From positions 7,247 through 71,246 of the forward strand of contig CAYTTC010000007.1 of the NCBI GenBank assembly GCA_964440525.1: a stretch of 64,000 bases of DNA, read 5' to 3'. The first letter of the stretch is position 1, and the number at the start of each line of letters is the position of its first letter. Below are positions 1 to 6,888 of the stretch, in pieces. Origin of the DNA: DASWJZ01 sp964440525 (GTDB lineage: Bacteria > Pseudomonadota > Alphaproteobacteria > Rhizobiales > Afifellaceae). The position numbers and the translations under genes were made by a program. Under the pieces are notes generated by a model. That model made no database searches. It was not told where the DNA came from and worked only from the letters and a program-made list of their open reading frames with translations.

Positions 1-1565
1 ATCTCGACAGCGCGGTCGAGGGCGTGGTCGATGCCATCTGGTTCAACCAGGGCCAGGTCTGCTGCGCCGGCTCGCGCCTGATCGTGCAGGAAGCGGTCGC
101 TGAAAAAATGCACGACAAGCTCCGGGCGCGCATGGCGACGCTCCGCGTCGGCGATCCGCTCGACAAGTCTACCGACATCGGCGCGATCGTCGCCGACGTG
201 CAGCTCGATCGCATCCGCGCGCTGGTGGAACAGGGGCGCGCGGAAGGCGCCGTCTGCTATCAGCCGGAGGGTGCGATGCCGGACAAGGGTCTCTTCTATC
301 CGCCGACGCTGGTGACCGGGCTCGCCCCCGCCTCCATTCTGGCGCAGGAGGAGATTTTCGGACCGGTGCTCATCTCCATGACGTTTCGCACGCCGGAGGA
401 GGCGCTGGCGCTCGCCAACAATTCTCGCTACGGCCTCGCCGCCTCCGTCTGGTCGGAATCGATCAACGTCACGCTCGACGCTGCGGCGCGCGTGAAGGCG
501 GGCGTGGTCTGGATCAATTCGACCAACCTCTTCGACGCTGCCGCCGGCTTTGGCGGCTATCGCGAGTCGGGCTTCGGCCGTGAAGGCGGACGCGAGGGAC
601 TCTACGAATATCTCGTGCCGGCGCGGGAGAAGGCCGAGACGAAGGCCGTGAAAGCTGGTGCCGCGGATTTCTCGGGGGCACCGTCTGCGGCACTGTCGAA
701 AGCATCCGGCGACCTGCCGGACCTCGACCGCACCGCAAAACTTTATGTCGGCGGCAAGCAGGCGAGGCCGGATTCCGGCTACAGCTACTCCGTCCATGAC
801 GCCGCGGGCGCTGTTGTCGGACAGGCTGGGCTCGGCAACCGCAAGGACATAAGGAACGCCGTGGAGGCGGCGCACGCGGCCGGCAGCTGGTCAGGCGTAA
901 GCGGCCACAACAGGGCGCAGGTCTTGTACTATCTCGCCGAGAATCTGGAGGCGCGCTCCGGCGAATTTCGCGATCGCCTCGTCGAGCTTACCGGCGCGCG
1001 AGCGAAAATCGCCGCTGAGGAAGTAGCGCAAGCGGTCCGCCGCATCACGTTCTATGCAGCGCATGCCGACAAATATGACGGCCAGGTGCACGCGACGCGC
1101 TCACGGCACGTCACTCTCGCCATGAACGAGCCGTGGGGTGTGATGGGGATTTCGTGCCCGGATGAGGCGCCGCTTCTCGCTTTCGTCTCGCTGGTCGCGC
1201 CGGCCATGGCGATGGGGAATCGCGTTGTCGTTACGCCGTCGCCGATTCATCCGCTCGTCATCACGGACTTCTATCAGGTGCTCGACACGAGCGACGTTCC
1301 AGCCGGCGTAGTGAACATCGTGACCGGCGATCGCGAGACGCTTGCCAAGACCATAGCCGAGCACGACGATATCGCGGCGTTCTGGTATTTCGGCGCGAAG
1401 GAGGGAAGCGCGCGCGCCGAAGCCGCGTCGATCGGCAATCTCAAGGCAACATGGGTCAATCATGGGCGGGTGGTCCGATGGTCCGATCCACTGGAAGGGC
1501 AGGGGCGGGTCTATCTTCGTCACGCCACCCAGGTGAAGAACATCTGGGTGCCCTACGGGGAGTAG
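1..1565 (+). CDS. Aldehyde dehydrogenase, double-domain, 5' truncated
   Basis: NAD(P)-dependent aldehyde oxidation is the likely role. The frame is open from the window edge, so the N-terminus, including the NAD-binding half and the general-base Glu, lies outside. The visible part begins just before the catalytic Cys motif GQVCCAGSR (nucleotides about 54-80) and runs through the rest of a first ALDH domain with the usual EEIFGPV and ESGFGREGG motifs. After an Ala/Ser-rich linker (about residues 205-235 of the visible ATG frame) a second ALDH-like domain starts (KLYVGGKQARPDSGYSYSV). It stops after the region equivalent to the nucleotide-binding half, before any catalytic Cys. The second domain is therefore probably not catalytic by itself. 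Such fused ALDH proteins are known in rhizobia, but the aldehyde substrate cannot be told from the sequence. Confidence 0.85.
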   Translation, partial: LDSAVEGVVDAIWFNQGQVCCAGSRLIVQEAVAEKMHDKLRARMATLRVGDPLDKSTDIGAIVADVQLDRIRALVEQGRAEGAVCYQPEGAMPDKGLFYPPTLVTGLAPASILAQEEIFGPVLISMTFRTPEEALALANNSRYGLAASVWSESINVTLDAAARVKAGVVWINSTNLFDAAAGFGGYRESGFGREGGREGLYEYLVPAREKAETKAVKAGAADFSGAPSAALSKASGDLPDLDRTAKLYVGGKQARPDSGYSYSVHDAAGAVVGQAGLGNRKDIRNAVEAAHAAGSWSGVSGHNRAQVLYYLAENLEARSGEFRDRLVELTGARAKIAAEEVAQAVRRITFYAAHADKYDGQVHATRSRHVTLAMNEPWGVMGISCPDEAPLLAFVSLVAPAMAMGNRVVVTPSPIHPLVITDFYQVLDTSDVPAGVVNIVTGDRETLAKTIAEHDDIAAFWYFGAKEGSARAEAASIGNLKATWVNHGRVVRWSDPLEGQGRVYLRHATQVKNIWVPYGE

Positions 1566-1775
1566 GAACGCCGGCCGGCGGCGCTTCAATCGAGCGATTG
1601 CGGCTTCCTTTCCTCGGTCATGCTTCCCATGTTGCAAGCGCGAGACAGACTTGTGCTTTTGCGTGCGCTGCAACAGAATGCCGGTCCTCTGGAAGTCGCA
1701 AGAACGCAACCAATTGAGATCACATAATTTTCTTGCCAGGCAGGAATGCCGTTAGAAGGTGAGATTGAGGTGAAC

Positions 1776-3056
1776 ATGGACGACAAGAAGGCCACTCTGA
1801 CGATCGGCAACGAGACCTGGGACTTCGACATCCTGAGAGGGACCACGGGCCCCGAGGTCATCGATATCAGCAAGCTCTACGAGAGGACCGGGCGGTTCAC
1901 CTTCGACCCGGGCTTCACCTCCACGGCGGCCTGCGCCTCCTCGATCACCTACATCGACGGGGAGGAAGGCATTCTCCTCTATCGCGGCTATCCGATCGAC
2001 GAGCTGGCCGAAAACCGGAATTTCCTCGAGACGGCCTACCTGCTTCTCTACGGCGAGCTGCCGACGCCGGAGCAGGAGGAGGATTTCGAATATCGCGTGA
2101 CGCGGCACACCATGATCCACGAGCAGATGGCGCGCTTCTACAGCGGTTTTCGGCGCGACGCGCATCCGATGGCGATCATGTGTGGCGTGGTCGGCGCGAT
2201 GTCGGCTTTCTATCACGACTCAACCGACATCCATGACCCCTACCAGCGCATGGTCGCATCGATCCGGATGATCGCAAAAACGCCGACGATTGCGGCGAAC
2301 GCCTTCAAATATTCGGCCGGGCAGCCCTTCATCTATCCGAAGAACAGCCTCGACTACGCCTCGAATTTTCTCAACATGTGCTTTGCCGTTCCATGCGAGG
2401 AGTACGAGGTCAAACCGGTCCTCGCCCGCGCCATGGATACGATCTTCATTTTGCACGCCGACCATGAGCAGAACGCTTCGACCTCGACAGTGCGTCTCGC
2501 GAGCTCTTCGGGCGCCAATCCGTTCGCCTGCATAGCTGCCGGCATCGCGAGCCTCTGGGGTCCAGCGCATGGCGGCGCCAACGAGGCGGCGCTGCAGACG
2601 TTTGCCGAGATCGGCACGAAGGACCGCGTGCCGCAATTCATCGCCAAGGCGAAGGACAAGAACGATCCGTTCCGCCTCTCCGGCTTCGGCCACCGCGTCT
2701 ACAAGAGCTACGATCCGCGCGCCAAGGTCATGCAGAAAATCTGCCATGAGGTGTTGAACGAGCTCGGCATCAACGATCGACTGCTCGAGGTCGCCCTGGA
2801 GCTTGAACGGATCGCGCTCTCCGACGAGTACTTTATCGAACGAAAACTCTATCCGAACGTCGATTTCTATTCCGGCATCACGCTCAGGGCGCTCGGCTTT
2901 CCGAACAACATGCTGACGGTGCTCTTCGCCGTCGCGCGCACCGTCGGCTGGGTCGCGCAGTGGAACGAGATGGTGGAGGACGAGACACAGCGGATCGGCC
3001 GCCCCCGCCAGCTCTATACCGGCGCGACGCTGCGGAACGTGCCGCCGCGGAGCTAG
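1776..3056 (+). CDS. gltA: Citrate synthase
   Basis: Condenses oxaloacetate and acetyl-CoA to citrate, the entry step of the TCA cycle, in the cytoplasm. The 426-residue length and the N-terminal beta-rich extension (IGNETWDFDILRGTTGPEVID) match type II, proteobacterial hexameric citrate synthases. Signature stretches are LHADHEQNASTSTVRL and the C-terminal block GFGHRVYKSYDPRAK, which carry the active-site His residues, and NVDFYSG with the catalytic Asp. I chose the ATG at 1776 because it follows GAGGTGAAC at proper spacing. An in-frame ATG 30 bases upstream has no such site. The gene stands alone, with about 210 bases before it and 44 bases before the thiolase. Confidence in function is high. 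Whether it is the main GltA or a paralogue cannot be decided from this window. Confidence 0.95.
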   Translation: MDDKKATLTIGNETWDFDILRGTTGPEVIDISKLYERTGRFTFDPGFTSTAACASSITYIDGEEGILLYRGYPIDELAENRNFLETAYLLLYGELPTPEQEEDFEYRVTRHTMIHEQMARFYSGFRRDAHPMAIMCGVVGAMSAFYHDSTDIHDPYQRMVASIRMIAKTPTIAANAFKYSAGQPFIYPKNSLDYASNFLNMCFAVPCEEYEVKPVLARAMDTIFILHADHEQNASTSTVRLASSSGANPFACIAAGIASLWGPAHGGANEAALQTFAEIGTKDRVPQFIAKAKDKNDPFRLSGFGHRVYKSYDPRAKVMQKICHEVLNELGINDRLLEVALELERIALSDEYFIERKLYPNVDFYSGITLRALGFPNNMLTVLFAVARTVGWVAQWNEMVEDETQRIGRPRQLYTGATLRNVPPRS

Positions 3057-3100
3057 CCAAGCGGTTTCGCCGGGGCGCGATCCGCAATAAGACTGACGCC

Positions 3101-4306
3101 ATGCGCGATGTTTTCCTCTGCGATCCCGTTCGCACGCCTATCGGACGCTATGGCGGCGCCCTGTCGCGCGTGCGCACTGACGATCTCGCGGCGGTGCCGA
3201 TCCGCGCGCTTCTCGAGCGCCATCCGTCCATTTTCGATCGGGTCGACGAGGTGTTTTTCGGCTGCGCCAACCAGGCGGGCGAGGACAACCGCAACGTGGC
3301 GCGGATGGCGCTTCTCCTCGCCGGGCTGCCGGAGACGACGCCCGGCGTCACGCTGAACCGGCTCTGTGCTTCGGGCCTCGACGCCGTCGGGGCGGCGGCG
3401 CGCGCCATCCGCTCGGGGGACATCGAGCTGGCGGTTGCCGGCGGGGTGGAATCGATGTCGCGCGCGCCGTTCGTCATGGGGAAGGCGGCGGAGGCTTTTC
3501 AGCGAACCGCCGAGATGCATGACACGACCTTGGGCTGGCGCTTCATCAATCCGCTGATGAAGGAGCAATATGGCGTCGATTCAATGCCGGAAACCGCCGA
3601 AAACGTCGCCGAAGAGTTCCAAGTGAGCCGCGCCGATCAGGACGCTTTCGCCCTCCGCTCGCAGCAGCGGACGGCAAAGACCGTCGCCGAGGGCCGGTTC
3701 GCGGATGCGATCGTCCGAGTCGCGGTGCCGGGCGCAAAGGGGGCGCCGATAGCGGTCGCCGCGGACGAGCATCCACGCCCGGAAACTACGCTCGATGCGC
3801 TTGCCAAGCTGCGGCCGATCGTGCGTTCGGGCGGCACGGTAACGGCCGGCAATTCATCGGGCGTGAACGACGGCGCGGCGGCAATGATCCTCGCCTCCGC
3901 CGAGGCCGTCGAACGGCATGGCCTGAACCCGCTCGCGCGCATCCTCGGCATGGCGTCCGCCGGGGTGCCGCCGCGCATCATGGGGATCGGGCCGGTCCCG
4001 GCGGTGACCAAGCTCAGCGAGCGGCTCCGTATCAATGTCGTCGATTTCGACGTGATCGAACTGAACGAAGCTTTCGCCAGCCAGGCGCTCGCCTGCCTGC
4101 GACAGCTCGGCATTCCCGACGACGCCGAGCACGTCAACCCGAATGGTGGGGCAATCGCGCTTGGCCATCCGCTCGGCATGTCGGGCGCGCGGATCGCCGG
4201 AGCTGCCGCGCTGGAGCTCGAACGCCGCGACGGCCGCTATGCTCTCGCCACGATGTGCGTCGGCGTCGGACAGGGCGTCGCGATGGCCTTCGAGCGGGTG
4301 GGGTAG
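3101..4306 (+). CDS. pcaF: Thiolase, 3-oxoadipyl-CoA thiolase type
   Basis: A 401-residue thiolase. The N-terminus (MRDVFLCDPVRTPIGRYGG, then LSRVRTDDLAA) closely resembles PcaF/PaaJ proteins, which cleave 3-oxoadipyl-CoA to succinyl-CoA and acetyl-CoA at the end of aromatic degradation. The nucleophilic Cys is in NRLCASGLDAV, the active-site His in NPNGGAIALGHPLG and the second catalytic Cys in ATMCVGVGQG. The chosen ATG gives the normal family length; upstream in-frame ATGs would add residues that overlap citrate synthase. No other pca or paa gene is visible nearby, so the substrate assignment rests on similarity only. A general acetyl-CoA acetyltransferase remains possible. It is convergent with the tfuA-like gene, 16 bases away. 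Confidence 0.85.
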   Translation: MRDVFLCDPVRTPIGRYGGALSRVRTDDLAAVPIRALLERHPSIFDRVDEVFFGCANQAGEDNRNVARMALLLAGLPETTPGVTLNRLCASGLDAVGAAARAIRSGDIELAVAGGVESMSRAPFVMGKAAEAFQRTAEMHDTTLGWRFINPLMKEQYGVDSMPETAENVAEEFQVSRADQDAFALRSQQRTAKTVAEGRFADAIVRVAVPGAKGAPIAVAADEHPRPETTLDALAKLRPIVRSGGTVTAGNSSGVNDGAAAMILASAEAVERHGLNPLARILGMASAGVPPRIMGIGPVPAVTKLSERLRINVVDFDVIELNEAFASQALACLRQLGIPDDAEHVNPNGGAIALGHPLGMSGARIAGAAALELERRDGRYALATMCVGVGQGVAMAFERVG

Positions 4307-4322
4307 GGGGCGCGATCGTCGT

Positions 4323-5096
4323 TCAGGCGGCGATCGAGTCGCTTGAACGGGAATTGGCCTCCGCGAATTTTCGCGCGCGATCCAGCGTCAGCTGCCAAGT
4401 ATAGGTCGATTGCAGGCGCCAGTCTTCCGGCGCGCTCTGCCGGGTCGGTTCGAGATAGGAGAGATAGCCGTAGAGGATCTGCGCATCCTCCCGCTTCACG
4501 TCTGCCTTGCAGCGATTGATCAACCGCGCGAGCTGTTTCCCGCGCTCGCCCTTGTCGAGCCCGGCGTGGGACAGGATGCGCGAATAGGTCCGCTCCTTGA
4601 AGAAGAGCGCGCGCGCACTCGCATCAAGCTGCTCCGCTTCTGCGTCCGTCACGGCTTTGAGCTTGTGAAAGCGCTCGAGCGTGGCCTCAACGTTCACCAG
4701 CGCTTCGCTGAGGGGGAGGTATCCAAGTTCTGCCGGACCATGGACCTGTGCGACAGCGGCGTCGTCCGTCAGCTCGCCTGAGCGGTAGCGCTCAAACACC
4801 GCGCCGATGCCGATCATCCCGAATTCGGCGCATTCGGCGGCGCGGAGCGCGCCCATGCTGGCGGCGCCGAACACCTGCACGCCCTGTTGGAGCGCGTAGA
4901 GGATTTCCTTGTGCCAGGGGGCGGCGACATCCTCGTAGCGGCCGTCGACGAGTCCGATCGCGGTCGCGCCCTCGACGACGGCGCGCGCGATGTCACCCTG
5001 GGCGGCCGGGCCGCGGCAGTCGACCGCGTCGCCGCCGGTGCTGGCCGCGGAAAAATCGAAGCCATAGAGGCTTGGGCCGGCGAAGAATATCTTCAT
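4323..5096 (-). CDS. TfuA-like protein (RiPP modification partner)
   Basis: A 257-residue protein with the TfuA core near its N-terminus: FAGPSLYG, then a segment on VDGRYEDVAAPWHKEILYAL and the block GVQVFGAASMGALRAAEC, followed by FERYRSGELTDDAAVAQVHG. TfuA proteins are partners of YcaO enzymes. In thioviridamide-type RiPP clusters and in methanogens the pair converts a backbone amide to a thioamide, with TfuA thought to help supply sulfur. The gene is last in the operon precursor-ycaO-tfuA. Its ATG overlaps the ycaO stop by four bases, so the two are probably translationally coupled. No membrane segment or signal peptide is seen. Family assignment is strong. Thioamidation as the chemistry is inferred from partner families, not shown by the sequence. 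Confidence 0.9.
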   Translation of the reverse strand: MKIFFAGPSLYGFDFSAASTGGDAVDCRGPAAQGDIARAVVEGATAIGLVDGRYEDVAAPWHKEILYALQQGVQVFGAASMGALRAAECAEFGMIGIGAVFERYRSGELTDDAAVAQVHGPAELGYLPLSEALVNVEATLERFHKLKAVTDAEAEQLDASARALFFKERTYSRILSHAGLDKGERGKQLARLINRCKADVKREDAQILYGYLSYLEPTRQSAPEDWRLQSTYTWQLTLDRARKFAEANSRSSDSIAA

Positions 5097-6349
5097 GCGG
5101 CCCCCATCGCGTTCATCGCGCGCTGTCCAAAGCGCTGGCGCCGGCCGCTTGCCGGGTGCTCCAGCTCGGGTACGAGCACCTTGGCGACGGAGAATCCGTG
5201 CTCGTCGGACTCGATCGGGACCACGATCACCGAGGTGACGCCGATCCCGTGAAGCCGCGTCAGGATGAAGTGGAGATTATCCGCCGGCTCGTACGGCTTC
5301 TCCTCGGCAAGCCCCGTCCGGCTTACGGGATCGGCCTTCATGTAGATGGTGAGGTCCGCCTTGAGCGGGGTCTGGTAGAGATTGGGGTCGAAGTCGTCGC
5401 GGGCGCCGGTGATGCTGGTCACACGGCTCTGCGCCGCCTCGGTGATGGCGCGGACGGTGGCGCGAGCGGGCGAGGGATGGCAGCCCGAGCCGCTCGAAAG
5501 GTCGAAGTGCTTCCAATGCTTTTCGTGGCCGTCGGGCTTCGGCGCAACGACGGCGAAGAACACCGGAACGCCGACGTTGCTGGTGACGTCGAAGAGGCGG
5601 AGCTGGAAGCCGGAACGGTCGATCCGCTCGGCGAGCTCGTCGACGCCGCTGTCGCTCAGCGAAGCGGGGTCGACGCAGGCGTCTAATACCTGGCCGTCGG
5701 AGCGGAATTGCCAGAGCACGCACGCATCGCGCTCGACCCGCTCGCAGAGCCCATGCACCACGGCCTCGAGCATGACATTCCCGGAAGCGAGCCCGTCGCT
5801 CGATTGCCAGAACCGGCTTCGCCCGCCGCTCTCTTCGTGCGGGATAATCGCTGCGGCGTCGGCCGGCACCCAGACCGTCTTCTGCTGCAGGAGGTCATAT
5901 CCCTCCACCCAGGCTACTTCGTCGGTTTCGGTGATGGGTTGCTCGCCGCGCGCAATAAGGTTGTTGAGCGACATCGGAAACTCGCCGGCGTTCATAAGAT
6001 CGCGCGCCGTCGAGATACGCCGGGGAACTGGAAACAACTCGGCACTTGCGATCTCGGCCGCTTCCATGACCGCCGATGCCTGCGCCGCCGGATCGGTCAG
6101 GCCCTTGCCCTGACTGACCGCGAGTGTCTTGGAATTCGGCCGGATCGCCATCCACACCGGGATGCCGATCCGATCGAGGCCGGTCACATCGGCGAGTCGG
6201 GTTATCCCGAAGCGGGGGAACATCGACCGCATCCGGGCGACCGTCTCGTGTGCGCGGTGCAGCCGATCGGAATGAGCTTCGGCTGCACCGCGCTCTTTCA
6301 GCAGCGCGATTTCCGCATGTAGGAAGTCCGGAAGTCGCGCCGCTTGCAT
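5093..6349 (-). CDS. YcaO-domain ATP-dependent peptide-modifying enzyme
   Basis: A 418-residue YcaO protein. YcaO enzymes activate backbone amides with ATP, forming azolines from Cys/Ser/Thr, or thioamides or amidines. Recognisable parts are the N-terminal region GITRLADVTGLDRIGIPVWMAIRPNSKTLAVSQGKG, the helix AVMEAAEIASAELFP, the ATP-site block GLASGNVMLEAVVHGLCERVERDA and a conserved C-terminal YcaO lobe. No separate E1/ThiF-like partner and no flavin dehydrogenase lies nearby, and the partner gene is TfuA-like. That pairing favours thioamide formation over azole formation. It starts eight bases after the repeat-precursor stop, with GAGG inside the precursor end as ribosome site. The C-terminus is not proline-rich as in azoline-forming YcaOs. 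Family assignment is sure; the exact chemistry is inference. Confidence 0.93.
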   Translation of the reverse strand: MQAARLPDFLHAEIALLKERGAAEAHSDRLHRAHETVARMRSMFPRFGITRLADVTGLDRIGIPVWMAIRPNSKTLAVSQGKGLTDPAAQASAVMEAAEIASAELFPVPRRISTARDLMNAGEFPMSLNNLIARGEQPITETDEVAWVEGYDLLQQKTVWVPADAAAIIPHEESGGRSRFWQSSDGLASGNVMLEAVVHGLCERVERDACVLWQFRSDGQVLDACVDPASLSDSGVDELAERIDRSGFQLRLFDVTSNVGVPVFFAVVAPKPDGHEKHWKHFDLSSGSGCHPSPARATVRAITEAAQSRVTSITGARDDFDPNLYQTPLKADLTIYMKADPVSRTGLAEEKPYEPADNLHFILTRLHGIGVTSVIVVPIESDEHGFSVAKVLVPELEHPASGRRQRFGQRAMNAMGAA

Positions 6350-6357
6350 GTCCGGCC

Positions 6358-6648
6358 TCAGGCGCCCGGATAGAGGTTGTGCGACGCAGCGTCGGAACGA
6401 GGCTCACCGCTCGCGAAGAGGTGGTGCGACGCAGCGTCGGAACGAGGCTCACCGCTCGCGAAGAGGTGGTGCGACGCAGCGTCGGAACGAGGCTCACCGC
6501 TCGCGAAGAGGTGGTGCGACGCAGCGTCGGAACGAGGCTCGTGGTCCGCATAGAGGCTATGCGATCTGGCTTCGGTTCTCGCGAAGAACTGGTGCGATGC
6601 CGCGTCCGAGCGACGCTCGTTCAGTTTGATTTGAATGATGTCCTTCAT
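6358..6648 (-). CDS. Putative multi-core RiPP precursor peptide, six tandem modules
   Basis: A 96-residue peptide read from ATG at 6648 behind a very strong ribosome site (GGAGAGGAG). After ten residues, MKDIIQIKLN, the whole chain is built of six tandem modules. Modules 3-5 are each exactly EPRSDAASHHLFASG. Module 1 is ERRSDAASHQFFART, module 2 is a shortened EARSHSLYADH, and module 6 is EPRSDAASHNLYPGA and ends the protein. It has no Cys and is rich in Ser, His, Asp and Ala. It is the first gene of an operon with YcaO and TfuA, which follow with 8-base spacing and a 4-base overlap. Multi-core precursors with repeated cores are known for YcaO-TfuA products (thiovarsolins) and cyanobactins. 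I recognise no homologue. That this is the substrate is inferred from position and repeat structure. Confidence 0.85.
   Translation of the reverse strand: MKDIIQIKLNERRSDAASHQFFARTEARSHSLYADHEPRSDAASHHLFASGEPRSDAASHHLFASGEPRSDAASHHLFASGEPRSDAASHNLYPGA
6361..6618 (-). repeat. Tandem 45-bp coding repeat array (six modules)
   Basis: The four C-terminal modules occupy 6540-6361 in exact 45-base steps, with the 25-base block starting gcgacgcagcgtcgg recurring at 6381, 6426, 6471 and 6516 on the plus strand. Module 1 (6618-6574) is diverged. Module 2 (6573-6541) is only 33 bases because four codons are missing. The near-identity of modules 3-6 at the DNA level points to recent tandem duplication. 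Because the period is a multiple of three, several other frames stay open across the array, and these are artefacts. Confidence 0.95.
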
Positions 6649-6888
6649 ACTTTTCTCCTCTCCAAAAACGGCGCAATACGTCACTTCCACGCTCAGGCTG
6701 CATCCAGCCTGGAGTGCAAACACGTGCTTGCTTCGGGGGCGGGGCGCGGTCCGCGAGATCGGCCTGACCGCACCGCCTAGTTCTTAGTTCGAGCGACTCT
6801 GCATCGGTGAGCCGCAGCCACTTCACGTCTTTGAACTTCCTCGGAGCGCGAAAAGCCTCCTATCCCTCGCGCAAAGATCAGCCTAAGA
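6649..6888 (-). promoter_or_regulatory. Leader region between regulator gene and precursor operon
   Basis: These 240 bases separate the regulator stop from the precursor start and hold no convincing gene. They probably carry the promoter of the precursor-ycaO-tfuA operon. A short hairpin is visible at 6694-6711 (CAGGCTG, loop CATC, CAGCCTG), about 45 bases before the start codon. No T-run follows it on the minus strand, so it is not a standard terminator. A -35/-10 pair could not be assigned with confidence. Confidence 0.4.

Noticed and set aside
4748..5686. A 312-codon plus-strand frame opposite the TfuA/YcaO genes
   Set aside because: Arg-rich shadow of high-GC coding sequence with no domain similarity. 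The minus-strand genes are unmistakable.
6361..6540. Possible CRISPR-like array
   Set aside because: The 45-bp units are directly adjacent with no unique spacers, they encode a peptide, and no cas gene is nearby.
6694..6711. Intrinsic terminator between regulator and precursor genes
   Set aside because: The hairpin has only seven base pairs and no T-run follows in the transcribed direction.
6124..6780. Long plus-strand frames (and a minus frame at 5895-6551) across the 45-bp array
   Set aside because: They are open only because the repeat period is a multiple of three. They lack ribosome sites and family similarity, and the minus frame with GGAGAGGAG and operon context is clearly better.
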